A stretch of DNA of 64,000 nt from Plantago elongata (taxonomy: Eukaryota; Streptophyta; Magnoliopsida; Lamiales; Plantaginaceae): contig JAYMSP010000015.1 in the NCBI GenBank assembly GCA_036897095.1, positions 1 through 64,000 of the forward strand, given 5' to 3'. Shown here piece after piece: positions 50,601 through 62,915 of this stretch; the first letter of the stretch is position 1, and every line of letters begins with the position of its first letter. The translations under genes and the position numbers were made by a program. The notes beneath the pieces are model-generated. The model was not told the DNA's origin. It did no database searches and saw only the letters and a program-made list of their open reading frames with translations.

Positions 50601-51899
50601 AAATACTCTTTAGAAATGATTTTTTTAAGAAAATAAGGCATTCCATGATCAAATTAAATTAAAATGTTTTACCTCATTCTTCGCCTCTTCAAGGGCCCTC
50701 AAAGTTGTCTGATAAAACTCTTGCAACAAGGGAAAGTTCTGACTGGCAGATCCAGAGATAAAATCCATGATATTGTTTATACATTTCTCACTGTAATTTC
50801 GGGTCACCGCGGATTTAATATACGACAACATGTCTCTGTATGCATCCATCATTTCTTTGTATTTTCCAAGCTTGTAGTAAAGCTTCACAGTTTGTTTTAA
50901 AGCTTTAAATCCCCTAGTTGGAAATAAATTATAGTCAGGGACTGCATGAGAAAAAATAGCAACACTTACAACTTACTGCTAATTTTATTAATGATCCAGC
51001 TGTTGAAATCAGTTTCTAGATTAAGGTTCATAATTAAGCCGCTTTTTTCTGAAAAAGACAAACTAAAATGCACAAGACAAGTAGTAGGCACGCAAAATCT
51101 GGACAAGAAAAAAAAAAGCTGAGTTATGACATATAAGTAATAACATTTCATTATTGAACGGCCGAGAACTAACTCATTCTCAGCATTCAATCTACATAAC
51201 GAAAGCTCTAGACCATTCAATTATCTAGTGCGTGATTCGTGAAGCTCCAAAACCAACAAGCTCTAACCTTCTTTTTTACTACTTCACATAATTTTAAAAA
51301 ATGCTAATCCAATGAGACAACAATTAGCACTGAACTCATCAACCTCGACAGAAACTCACCAGTCCGCCTTCTCCGGCTCCATTCGCACTACTTCTGCAAA
51401 TCCTTCGAGTGCAGCTTCGGGATCACTCTCAACCAACCCTAAAACAAAACAAACAAAATGTAGCTTCCATTAACAAACATTACACTTAACAGTTAACAGT
51501 ATAACCCCACATTACAAACCAATAAAACCACATTCTATCCTATAACCATCCAGCAAATCCACATTCACGACAAACAGACAGAATCACAATCACAGAGAAA
51601 TTCACTCAACTAAGTTCAGCTCCTTCTAAATTCAAACATAAAGTCAGACGTAACTAATTCAAAATAAAATGATCATACCTTTAGAATTATAGTACTGGTT
51701 TTCAATATCAACGTCCTGTTCCTCGGGTTCCTCGTCCGAGTACTCAAAACCGTAGTCTTCCATATCAGCATCTGTAGAGAACATCAAATAATCGAAGCTT
51801 GCAAACTTAGCAAATTGTTCGCATTCAGAAGCAACTAAAATGATGAAATTTGAAATGTATAAGGAGCTGAAGACGAGCTAGGTTGTTACCAGAACCCAT
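47687..51899 (-). CDS. CSN2: COP9 signalosome complex subunit 2
   Basis: Twelve coding exons (minus strand) give 439 aa: 51890-51899, 51679-51771, 51360-51438, 50673-50913, 50508-50582, 50304-50438, 49122-49309, 48572-48640, 48397-48487, 48172-48306, 47878-47990, 47687-47777. The length equals that I remember for Arabidopsis CSN2 (FUS12). Landmarks: [19 protein letters not shown] start, [59 protein letters not shown], then the PCI domain (about 300-410; [46 protein letters not shown]). CSN2 helps the signalosome bind cullin-RING ligases and remove NEDD8, controlling photomorphogenesis and hormone responses. The first coding exon is only 10 nt (ATG, two codons and one base), inferred from the [11 protein letters not shown] start of the family. 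All junctions are in phase. Confidence 0.95.
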
Positions 51900-54152
51900 A
51901 GTGATCGAATTTCAGTGTACGGAAATTTTCGTTTGAGGAAAGAGAAGGGGTTTTCACTTTTCAGATGAACATCAATTCTCCGATCAGTACTGTAAGCTGT
52001 CGTGTTGTACTGTTCCAATTCCAAAATTATCTGATGGGCTTTTGGTACACTTAATCATGGGCCTTGATTACCCCTCACTAATTGGCCCAAATGTCAATTC
52101 GTGTTGGAATCTCAAATTTGAAAAGGCGATTGCTACAGGCTGGCTCAGTTATTCAACCAACAAACACATTAGAATTGAGCCCATCAACATTAGCGGTTAA
52201 ATTTTTTTTAATCGGTTGGATACTATGAGTTAGAGATCAACTCTACTTAAAACGACGGTTTGAACTCAAAGTTGCTTGTCCAACACTTTCGATTATTTTG
52301 TTCTCTAAGCCGCAACCTCAACGAATATGATTGGCGGCTTAACTAGTTTCTAACAAATAAAGACACGTATTATGTAAAGTAGAATTTTTCCGTTGTTGTC
52401 CACATGGCCATATATGATAGATTGATGTTGCTACTTTACATAGCAAATGGGTAATTAATTTGACATGTACGGATCGTCCTTGACCATGTATATGGCATTG
52501 ATAGATTCTTAAATTTAATTATATTCTTAAAGGGTTTTCACTCCACTTCTAAAGGTTTTATTTTTAATTTATTATAATTCGTCAATAAAAAGAATAATCA
52601 ATTATAATATGAGCCGAAGGAACTTCGAAACTTGAATATTGAAAATTCATCTATTACTTTTTAAAGTCGTGATTTTACTGGTCGACTCGACTCGACTCGT
52701 ATGCATATCGGATTTCAGGGGGAGCAGTAGTAGTTTACAGTGAAAGATATGAACCAGCAGTTGTTTTGAGTTTTGATGGCAGGCAAGAAAGATGGAAGGA
52801 TAAGAAGAAGAGCATGATCATCATTCATCATCATCTTCAACAATAAACCATGTCGACGTGTATATTGGCTGTCCAGTGTCAATTGGAGCACATACTGACC
52901 GAAGAACATGCAATGGCGTCTTGTAAATGTCCCCACCATAACCATTTCTCCACTCCTGGTGCAAAACACGTGCCTCACCATTACATCAAAATCTCTTCCT
53001 CTTTTATTATTTCTTTACAAAAAAGCACAGCCGCAACAAACCACAACTATTGCTTTCATCAACACTTTCTTGGAACCTTCCGCCACAACAATTCCATTAT
53101 GTTTTTTTAACTCATAATTGAATTAATCAATTACTTGTGGGTTTGGGAAGAGAATGTTTTGATTTTTGCTTCCTCTTTTGAAAGTGATTCAGGTATTATA
53201 CTATTATTCCCCTGATTTCTCCAACCATAATAATATAGAGTGAAATTGGACTTATTTAGACCATTCTGATTCACCAAATCTTTTGTGCCAGATCATTTCC
53301 TCAAGTATGTGTTTTTTCTATCTTATCTTTTACTACTAGTGGTACTACTTTTTTTCTGATACTCTTGCAAGAAGATGGTTTTATAGTGTCATATTCACAA
53401 GTTCTTGATAGTTTTCTTCTGGGTTTTGCTTGCTGGTTGTGAATTTTGGGCTTGATTGGTTATTTGCTGAGTTTGGTTGGAAAAAGTTGAGTGCTTTCTT
53501 TAATTGGGTCTGAAGGGAGCTGAGGTGAATTGGGGTTGAGAACTCTTTTGGTTTAGCAGCTGTATGTGCTTATTAATACGTTGTTGGTTTTGCATTTCTC
53601 CAGTTTTGTTGTATGATTTGTGTTTGCCAGTTAGTTGTTGTTATAAATAGTTAAATATTCTTGGTTGCTTAGTTTGTTGTCTGGTCTCATACTCTCATTC
53701 TTAATTGATTAATTAAGTGTAGTTAAGTAAGTCATTTGTTAAGTGTGCTATAATTAGCTGTTGTAGACTTGTAATGGTGGAGTCTCTTGACATAGGCACA
53801 CATGCATGCTTCACAAAAGACACTCTTTCGCCATTTGATTTTCTGAAATTTATTGCCTTTCGATTTGCGGAGCAGTTCTGCCATTCTGTGCCTTGGGGCT
53901 AGCAATAGCTTGACTTTATTAATTTCAACTGCTAGTTGTTATTACAATCAAAGCATTATCCATGAATATGATATACAGAGAATACTCGAGAAATATAAGT
54001 ACTCACAGAAAGGGTGTGTGACTGTGTAACCACGAGGTTGTTGCTAGTATTAGCTGTTTTAAGTTTGTCACGAAGGTTATAGAATAGTATATTGTTTGTG
54101 CAGGAAATATCACACTTGATCTGTAGTGCTGTTTCTGAGAAACCAAGAATCA
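51900..54152. other. Divergent promoter region between CSN2 and CIPK3-like
   Basis: CSN2 and the CIPK gene point away from each other. The CSN2 promoter is next to 51900. A CIPK leader probably begins near 53000, and a leader intron is plausible given the T-rich stretch 53150-54120, but it is not resolved. Small open frames near 52850-53110 look random. A short (GACTC)n run sits near 52683-52700. Confidence 0.4.
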
Positions 54153-57100
54153 ATGAGTCAACCCAAGGTTAAGCGAAGAATTGGAAAGTATGAAGTCGGA
54201 AGGACAATTGGCGAGGGCTCATTTGCAAAGGTGAAATTTGCCAGAAATACGGAGACGACAGAACCTGTGGCACTCAAGATTCTTGACAAGGATAAAGTGC
54301 TTAAGAATAAAATGGCGGAACAGGTCAATATTTGCGTTACTTCGTATCAAATATTTTGTACTCCAGTTATTAATATGCTATGCGAATAAATGATCATTGA
54401 TCTTGTTTGTTTTACTGGACGGACGGACTGTACGTACTTTAGTTTGGTACTTGCTAATTGCTTGTTTTGCCATGAATGCTGGCATTGGTTAGTATGGTAT
54501 ATAACTTCTGGCCTGTGAATGAAACATAACATATCTGTTGAACAATCTTGCAGATTAGGCGGGAAATAGCAACAATGAAACTCATAAAACATCCCAACGT
54601 CGTTAACTTGCATGAGGTTCTTGTCTCTTACCCTCTTCCGTTTCTTTAATTTATTTCTCTGTTCTTAGGGTGCGGGGTTTTATCTGGATTCGTGTTCGCA
54701 CAGTTTTAAGTCTTCATTTTTCCCTTCTATGTAAATACATATTAATGAACTCTCTGTATTTTGTGCCCAACACCCTTTAACTCAATATTTTGCTTATGAT
54801 TCAATATTTGCATGAAGCACTATCTTCATTAGCTGACAGAATATTCTGAATTTTCATATTCTAGTAAACGAGATGACAACTTCTATTTCTCCTGCTTTTT
54901 CTGGGATCACAGTTTTATCTGATAGTCTTATTTTTATATTTGTTTAGGTTATGGCTAGCAAGACAAAGATATTCATTGTTTTGGAATTTGTCACCGGGGG
55001 AGAACTCTTTGACAAAATCGTAAGGGCCTCCTATCTCCTTGTCTGGATTAATTTCTTTCTTCTGGATTGTATCGAACTTAACTGTGCCTGGTGAAACTGT
55101 ACTTTGTCAATCAATTGTTTTTTACTGGACTATGGTTTGGCAAAAAGTGATTTGAATTTTAGGTAAAATAAACTCAACGTTAAAACGGTTAGATGTCGGA
55201 CATATTGTTGTGGGTGTTAACTGTTAAGTTGAAAGGAAGGAGTAAAGTATGTGTTATGTGTCTATACGGTTGGCGTGCATAGTTGAAACTTGAAAGGAAG
55301 GAGTAAAGTATTTGTTATTATTTGAATAAGGCTGGCATGTGTGGGTAGTTGAACGGGAGGAGTGATGTAGGTGGTATTCGTGTAATGATATTGATGGGAG
55401 TTTAAGGAAGTATGATACTATGGTCAATATTCTTCACCAGATGGATAAAATTGTTCCGTTTTATACAGTCCATATGATGCAAATTAAAACATGTTGGTGT
55501 ATATCCTTAAACTATTTGGTTTCAGTATTGTATGTTATGTACCGGGATTCTGGTAAAACATGATCTGTTAATTGATTAGATTCTGATGTCACTGCTTTTT
55601 ATAGCTTTAGCTATCTGAATTTATCTGTAAGGTTTATGGAGTTATATTTTGTACTAGTTTGGTCTTAATAAATATCTGTGATCATGAAGGTGAATCATGG
55701 GCGGATGCGTGAAGAAGAAGCAAGAACTTATTTTCAGCAACTCATTAATGCTGTTGATTATTGCCATAGCCGGGGAGTCTTCCACAGAGATCTAAAGGTA
55801 ACAGATGTTCATATGGAATAGTGAACTGTACAAGCATTTGATAAGGAGTAAGTCTAGCTCACATGTAATCTATTTCTTGGGGGTGCAGCCGGAGAACTTA
55901 CTACTAGATGCTTCTGGAAACCTCAAGGTTTCTGACTTTGGGTTAAGTGCTCTCTCCCAACAAATCAAGGTAAATATTACTAGCTGTACTGCAAAATTAT
56001 GTCAGATGAATTCTGTCTCAGTTTTCAGTTTTGCAAAAAAGTTAATAAAAGTTTAGATTTCAAACCGCCATCCAGCCGTTATCCGGTTGGAGGATCAGAG
56101 TTTGAGGCCTCTTAGGGAAAAATGCACTTTACGACCCAAACCATTGGCCTGTTTATATGTCTGCACGAAAGTTTATCGTTTTTCAAATTCTTAAAAGCTC
56201 TTTCCTCTCGATTTAGATGATCCTAAGTAATATTAACAGAATAAGGAATACCCACTAAAATGCAACAAGTCTGAAGCTGCAAAGTTAAGTGTGTGTACTG
56301 TGGAAGGCCAAAAGATAAATTGAATGGGATAATTACCTTTGTGACACAACTCTTATTTTACAGGATGATGGTTTACTGCATACTACATGTGGAACTCCAA
56401 ACTATGTCGCTCCTGAGGTATGATTAAATCACACAATCTTTTACTGTCATATTTATACACCTTTATCCTTTATTCTGCTGGCAAACTTATTTTACTATTA
56501 TTGGTGTAGGTCCTTAATGATCGAGGGTATGATGGTGCAACTGCAGATTTGTGGTCGTGTGGAGTCATACTGTTTGTATTGGTTGCTGGTTACTTGCCTT
56601 TTGATGATTCTAATCTTATGAATCTATATAAAAAAGTAGGTATTTCACTATATGTTCAACAAATTGGTAATTTATTTTAGATTTATATCTTCAGTATATT
56701 AATGGTCTCATTGGAAATTGGAATACATCCAGATATCGTCTGCTGAATTCACATGTCCTCCCTGGATTTCCTTTGGTGCCATTAAATTGATCACTCGGAT
56801 ACTAGAGCCAAATCCTGCGAAAGTAAGAGTTAAGAGATTACATTTGACTAGTTTCATCTCAATTGTTATCACAATATACATATTATATCTTTGCACACTG
56901 CATTAACATATTCATCATGGTGGCCATTGTAAAGAAGAAAACTTTTGCATCTAAAATTTTAATTTTCTATGACCAGTCCATTTATAAAAAGGAATATTTA
57001 CATGCAGTACAATAAAGTTTGAACCTTACACTTCTCACGACGTGTAAAACTTATGATATGATGGATAAGCTTTTGAACTTCGCTTCCAACTTATTGTTTC

Positions 57101-58950
57101 AAAAAACTTGGATTGCACCTCTGGAGTCTGGAATACAATACCTACGGAGGTGCCTTAAGTAATTTTTAATTTTGTGGAGAACATGTAATTTACTTGAAAA
57201 TTCCATGTGGGTATGCACTACATGTGAATTACCCTTTAGCAAGACAAAAGTTATACATTGAAAAAATAATCTCGTGTCAAGTTCTCCATCAGAATGAATC
57301 TATCTGTTTGCCTGACACTAGGCGTGCACTTTTTTTCAGCGTATTAAAATTTCTGAAATTCTGGAGGATGAGTGGTTCAAGCAAGACTACAAACCACCAG
57401 TGTTTGATGAGAAAGAAGATGCTAATTTGGATGATGTAGAAGCTGTGTTTAAGGATTCTGAGGTCTGTTTCTCAAGCATGTTGACTACCATACATTATTT
57501 GATCTGTGTCAACATCTGACAGGCTTCTGTATGACAGGAACATCACGTACAGGAGAGGAGGGAGGAGCAGCCAGCTCCAATGAACGCCTTTGAATTGATT
57601 TCCATGTCATCAGGTCTCAATCTTGGGAATTTATTTGAAGCAGAACAGGTTAAATATCTTTCATCCTTAACCATTTTTCAGCTACAAATACAGTAGTAGA
57701 AGTGAAACTATATTTAGAGCTGTGTAAGCTTTTGAGTTCCCGTAATGGAGCCATTGAACCGTAAATGAAGATAAATTATATGCTCTATGGATATCCATCA
57801 TCCTTATCTGAAAAGTTTTCTTCTCAGTTCAGAATGATTGTCTGAGACTTATCTCAGATGTCAGTTTTTGGAAAAGAATGTGCATAAACTCACTCATTGA
57901 ATTTTTAAGATACTACTTTAGACTAATGTATAAGCTTTTTTTAATCATATATTCTGATGTTTGTCATGACACGAGTTACAGGGTTTCAAGAGGGAAACGA
58001 GATTCACGTCTCAATCCTCTGCGAAAGAAATAGTTAGCAAAATCGAGCAAGCTGCAAAACCTCTTGGTTTTGATGTTCAGAAGAAGAATTACAAGGTGAA
58101 AATGAACCTTCAATCGTGCTTGTTTCAGCTATGAGTTTATCCGTCATTTCATTTTACCTGGAAATAATGGATTGATGTTCTTAAGATATGCCAAGCTAGC
58201 AATGTTTCTAATGCTTAATTTCTGTTTTTTCTAGATGAGACTTAATAATTCAAAAGCTGGAAGGAAAGGCAACCTTAATATTGCTACTGAGGTAGGACTG
58301 AGTGTCAATATTCCTTAATTTTTTACTACACTATTCTATCCATTGCCTTTTTTGTCTGTTTAATTGCTATTGATGCCCAACTCAGTTATTTATCATCTCA
58401 TGTTCTGAACTTCTGATTATGATTCAATTAACTCTTATGTTTTCCTCAGGTTTTCCAAGTTGCTCCTTCTTTGCATATGGTAGAGGTTAGAAAGGCAAAA
58501 GGTGACACGTTGGAGTTCCACAAGGTAAACTGCTTTGTGATTATATCTTAATATATGTTCTCATCCCTGTAGATAGTGAGTAAAATGTGATTCCTCCCGA
58601 ATGATCGAAACATTACTTTTAACCTCCGAACTGTGTGCCTGTAATGACTCACCTAAGTGCAAACTTTAGCAAGTCTGATTAATATTTTGAGTGAATCAGT
58701 GAAATCTCCAAGCGTGATGGAGCTAATAAGCATGGTTTTTCCTTTGCTCGATATACTTGAAACTTTACCATGAATAAAGCTTTAGATATGGAAAGTAGCA
58801 TATAATGCAGAAACTTATAAATGTTAGTATTTCAGTATTACTGATCCGGTGTTCTTTTACTGGTACGCCCAAATGCAGTTCTATAAAAATCTATCAACCA
58901 GCCTCAGGGATGTGGTGTGGAAAACTGAAGAGGACATGCACTGCAAATGA
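54153..58950 (+). CDS. CIPK3: CBL-interacting protein kinase, CIPK3-like (SnRK3)
   Basis: Fourteen coding exons join in frame to 438 aa: 54153-54323, 54554-54616, 54948-55019, 55690-55797, 55889-55969, 56364-56417, 56510-56635, 56733-56822, 57340-57462, 57538-57648, 57982-58095, 58235-58291, 58450-58524, 58879-58950. Kinase domain about 13-268: glycine loop GEGSFAKV, K42, HRDLK with D136, DFG at 154-156 and [10 protein letters not shown] closing the activation loop. The NAF/FISL motif (MNAFELIS, about 311-318) binds a CBL calcium sensor and inhibits the kinase until Ca2+ arrives. A phosphatase-interaction region ([10 protein letters not shown] onwards) follows. Motifs such as [16 protein letters not shown] and [18 protein letters not shown] favour CIPK3 over CIPK9/23/24. 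The many introns place it in the intron-rich CIPK clade. The start is the first in-frame ATG. Confidence 0.94.
55225..55400 (+). repeat. Three-copy tandem repeat in CIPK3-like intron 3
   Basis: A unit of about 59 bp with the core gttgaaaggaaggagtaaag occurs at about 55228 and 55288, with a more diverged third copy at 55346 (gttgaacgggaggagtga). It lies inside the largest intron (55020-55689). Confidence 0.7.
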
Positions 58951-60021
58951 AAGCAGAGAAAAAATGGTTTAGCCGTTTAGCAAAAGCTTTCAGGTGAAAA
59001 GTGTATAGTGCTTGTTGTGGCGGTTCTGTTCATTCTTTGTGTTGAGTTGCTCTCTCTCTCTCTCTCTCTCACTCTTTCATGGGACCTTTTTTCTCCTGTG
59101 AAAGGACTTAATTTCCTTTGAAAGTGGTTTTTCATCTTTCAGTTGTATGCGGAATGTATCTTCTGTACGACTGTCACTTGTGGTGAGGTGTTATGATTCA
59201 TTTTATCTATATGTATATGTATGGCTGCAATTTGAATTGTAAATTAGAAACTTTAGTGTCTTAGACAATAGCCTTCTGTTCATTTTGATGCCTTTGACAC
59301 TATCTCGGTACCCTCCGAATACATGTATTCTGCTTTCATATAAAAGTACAAACACTGTTTGATTGCATTCTTAAAGTTTTATCTCAAGACCATTATGAAG
59401 TTATGGGATAGATTAAGATCTGGACATCCATTTCAGTGGGGTCATAAAGGTTATACATGTGTGATGAGTCCGAATTTAAATACCCTTACCAATCACGCAT
59501 AACCTTTGTGCCCAACAAAATTGGACGATCCATTGTTTGTAGTCCTTGCCAATTTGATGATCAGCAATCCTCATGCTTTCAACTTGAGGCTGGAGTGGGA
59601 CATGTCATTGATTACTAGTTGTTCAGTAGATGGCTGCTAAATTCAACTTTTATGCATTGATTAATAAGCTAATTACTGGAAGCAACATTCATCTTTTACT
59701 AATGTACTTGCTAGATTGAGAATCTGAAGCTCAAGTAGGACTGTAGGAGTACATGTGATGTGAACTCAAAACGAAGGCCTAGCGGTGTTCATGTAATTAT
59801 TGTGTACAGGGATTTGGCGTTGCTGTTTCCGGGAAATGTCAAATCTGCTGATAGTAAATCAACAATTCTACACATTTGAAGGGGCATCATTGCTTACTGT
59901 GAATTAAATCTTTGTCCATGTGTCACAAACTGTGCTAATCTTGATACAGTACAAAACTTCATGGAACTTTCAGCTTGAACCTCAGGAGAAAGAACTCTGC
60001 ATATGATTCGTTGGTCTCCGG
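58951..60021. other. Convergent spacer: CIPK3-like and methyltransferase-like 3' ends
   Basis: Contains the CIPK 3' UTR with a (TC)n run, then about 700 bp without a recognised gene, then the 3' UTR of the minus-strand gene. Confidence 0.45.
59050..59070 (+). repeat. (CT)n microsatellite in CIPK3-like 3' UTR
   Basis: About ten uninterrupted CT units, 100 bp after the stop codon. Likely polymorphic. Confidence 0.85.
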
Positions 60022-62915
60022 TCAATTGTCATAAATGTCACAAGCTTTCCACTGACTGATACTTGAGATTAGATCCTCAGGGAGAGCAGATGACCAAGTT
60101 GTAAAGTCTGGCAAAGATCCTGTTAGAGCAAGATAGTTTGCACCAGCAGTCATTGGCATCTTTTTCCAATTTACCTAGTTACAAGATTAAGTCGATATCA
60201 AGAACAAAAAGTTATGCCTACTAACTTGATCCGCACATTCATAATGATACACACAAGCCTAAAATTGAGAACTTACTTGTCCAGGAAATGCTTCGCAGAG
60301 GGCTTTGATGGTAGCATTTAGTTTCCAGTTTCCATGACTCGATAACTCATCAAGTTGAGGCAATTCATCTTCTCCGGCACCACAATTCACCATTAATCGG
60401 CCATTAGGCATCAATTTACTATATAGTTCCAACCAAGTATCAACCTGCTCCAAGGATGAAACATGTAAATATTGCATTTCTACAAAGATAACCCGAATCA
60501 TGAATTACAAAATAAGAACTGTTTCTTGCAACAACATCTGTATCGCATAAATATTCTCACAACTTGTGCCAAACTGACCCAATGACACTGAACTAAAGAC
60601 AATAAACCTTCTGAAATCCAGTAATACCTTTTCCAACTGTGGCAAAACTTTACCATCCGCAAACAAATCGACAATGATGCCTGCAATATTTAACCAAGGT
60701 AAGGTTGCTGTCATTAAATAAGGTCATAAAAGACAACAAATTTTTAGCTTTGACAGTGGTGCAGTTATCCATGTACACTCCGTGCATATATGACACCGGG
60801 AACTGAAGTAATTACAACGAAACAAATGGGTCGCAGACTGCTGAAAGTGCAGAAATTAAATACCAGAATAACCTCCAGGAATGGCAGCAGATGGAGAAAA
60901 CGCATCACCAATGTGAATATTAAGAACTCCACCATCAGTGTTGTGTTTCTCTAGATCAGACAACCCGAGATAGTCTCTTGATTTCTCAATTACCTGGGGG
61001 TTAAAAAACTAAATGATAACACAGCTTCAACTGAATTTAAAAACTTCATGCTGAGAAAGAAAGATTACGAATTACGATTACGATCTCGTCTATCTCCCAG
61101 CCCTCAAGCTGTAGTGAAGGCCATAACTCAAGCATCAGATGAGCTGTTGTCCCTGCACCCTGGAAAAATATTTACAACACACCGAGTCCTGGAGTAGTTA
61201 GTCAGTCAGTTTGCCTACTCCACCACCGGGACAAGTACAACGAGATGAATTAATAATCGAAGCAATAACAAGAGCATTACCAAACCAAATATTGCAATTG
61301 GACCTGGTGGGACAATAGGTGGCAATGCAGCATTCTCATCCTGTCGAAATGAAATTAATTACAAACATTATAAGCCTGAGGAGGGACTAATTAACCATAT
61401 TTCCTGTTGTGTCTTGAAGCTTTATCAATATTTTCTGCAAGACTGTTTCATGTAATGCTACAAAAGCATGATTCTAGTCCTGTAGACAATGAAATCGATA
61501 GCAAAACATTATAAGCCCAAGGAACAGATTTACATGTCTCTTAGACAAATCAAGAATACGTATACTATACTATTTCCTCCGTCCCGTCCTAAGCATCCCA
61601 AACACTTTTTGGTTCAAAAAAGTTTTAAAAATAAGACAAGAGTACTTTTTCATAAAATAATAAGACAATATTATTTTGTTTATAATTGAGTGACATGAAA
61701 TTGAGATGTAATTTTGAGTTATTGTATGAATATTATAATGTTAAAGTTGGTCTAAAAATGGATACAAATGTAAATGAAAATTTTTAATCGTATAATAAAA
61801 ATAGTAAAGTGGGAAGATTAGGACGGGATGGAGGAACTACTATTTATAATCCAGTATGTCTTTGAGATTTATTCCTTTCCTTTCTGCTACAGAACCTAAC
61901 AACATGTCCATTTAGCAATGAAATCAATTAGTGACCATACAATCTCAAGTATAAATTTACATTTCTTAATTAGTCTAAAGGAACAATAGCAGATTAGGAA
62001 TTTTTCTATATTTAAACTTTCCTTATTAAGAAGTTTCTATATTTGGAATGTTAGTTAAGTTAGTTATTCTCTGTTCTTTAGAACTTACTTTTTATCATTA
62101 TACTTTTCATTGTGAACATTTACAGTTTGGTTTGATCATCCTTTCTCTTTCAATACATTGAATTCATGTTATTCCTTTACCAATTACCATTAACAGTACA
62201 ATGCAAATAAACCGCTTAGTCAGTTTGCAGTTCATACTGTAATATTATATACTCACTCCGTACCAATATCAACTTCTTGTAAATCATAGTGTAAATGTAA
62301 AGCACATACCATAATTTATTCACTCTATATCATATTTTTATTCTCTCATCCTTAACTGTTATAAATTATTCTTTTTCATTTATATACTGTTAAAACCAGA
62401 TCCTGACTCACATGAAGTTGAGTGATGATGTAACATACATATAACCATATAAGTAGGGAAAAACAATACCCAGTATGAACGGGTCCAGTTACTCTCCTTA
62501 TTCATCATGCTATGAACACTATCTGCGACACTAAACAGTGGAAAAATTACAACAATGGTTAAGGTAGTATGATAAAAAAACGAACTATAAAAAGGACCAT
62601 ACTGGAAGAATCTAGCAAGAGAAGCCTAGATTTCGGCGTATCGAGTATAACAATGTGGTTGTAACAGCTCTGTATGGCAGACAGGACTCGATACTGCTCT
62701 TCGTCTTCATCATGCTCAGGTTGACAAGGTGATTGGTTTTCGGGTTGAGTTAGGGCTTTCAGTTGCTTGACTAATCTGGTAGCAGTTGTTTTGGTTTTGT
62801 TGGGAAGGAAATTGGAAGGGAGTAGGGCAAGTGAGGAGAATGAGAAGGAAAATGGCAATGAGGTAGTGGATTGAGAATAAGAAGAAGATGGTGAATTAAT
62901 GCAATGCTGCTGCAT
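60022..62915 (-). CDS. Spermidine-synthase-like SAM-fold protein, probably plastid-targeted
   Basis: Eight coding exons (minus strand), 62603-62915, 62470-62522, 61281-61340, 61082-61159, 60864-60993, 60628-60680, 60277-60444 and 60022-60174, give 335 aa. The first about 50 residues are Ser/Thr-rich with few acids, like a plastid transit peptide. The core has a Rossmann-type nucleotide-binding loop IAIFGLGAGTTAHL, an acidic strand end EGWEIDEIV, NIHIGDAF and IIVDLFADGKVLPQLE, then NGRLMVNCGAG. This is the order seen in the spermine/spermidine synthase superfamily. Such proteins are often annotated as SAM-dependent methyltransferases or spermidine-synthase-like; genuine aminopropyl-transfer activity is not implied. 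The long intron 2 (61341-62469) carries a MITE. The start is the ATG at 62915; the frame runs upstream without another Met. Confidence 0.88.
61570..61842. mobile_element. Stowaway-like MITE in intron 2 of the methyltransferase-like gene
   Basis: Left end TATTTCCTCCGTCCCGTCCTAA; the right end reverse complement is TAGTTCCTCCATCCCGTCCTAA. The inverted repeats are about 20 bp and well preserved, start with TA, and flank about 230 bp of AT-rich DNA. Good terminal repeat match suggests a fairly young insertion. A second, one-ended Stowaway-like sequence (actcactccgtacc) is near 62258 in the same intron. Confidence 0.8.

Noticed and set aside
52715-53117. Small frames between CSN2 and the CIPK gene
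   Set aside because: Overlapping frames on both strands with no family match in a divergent promoter region.
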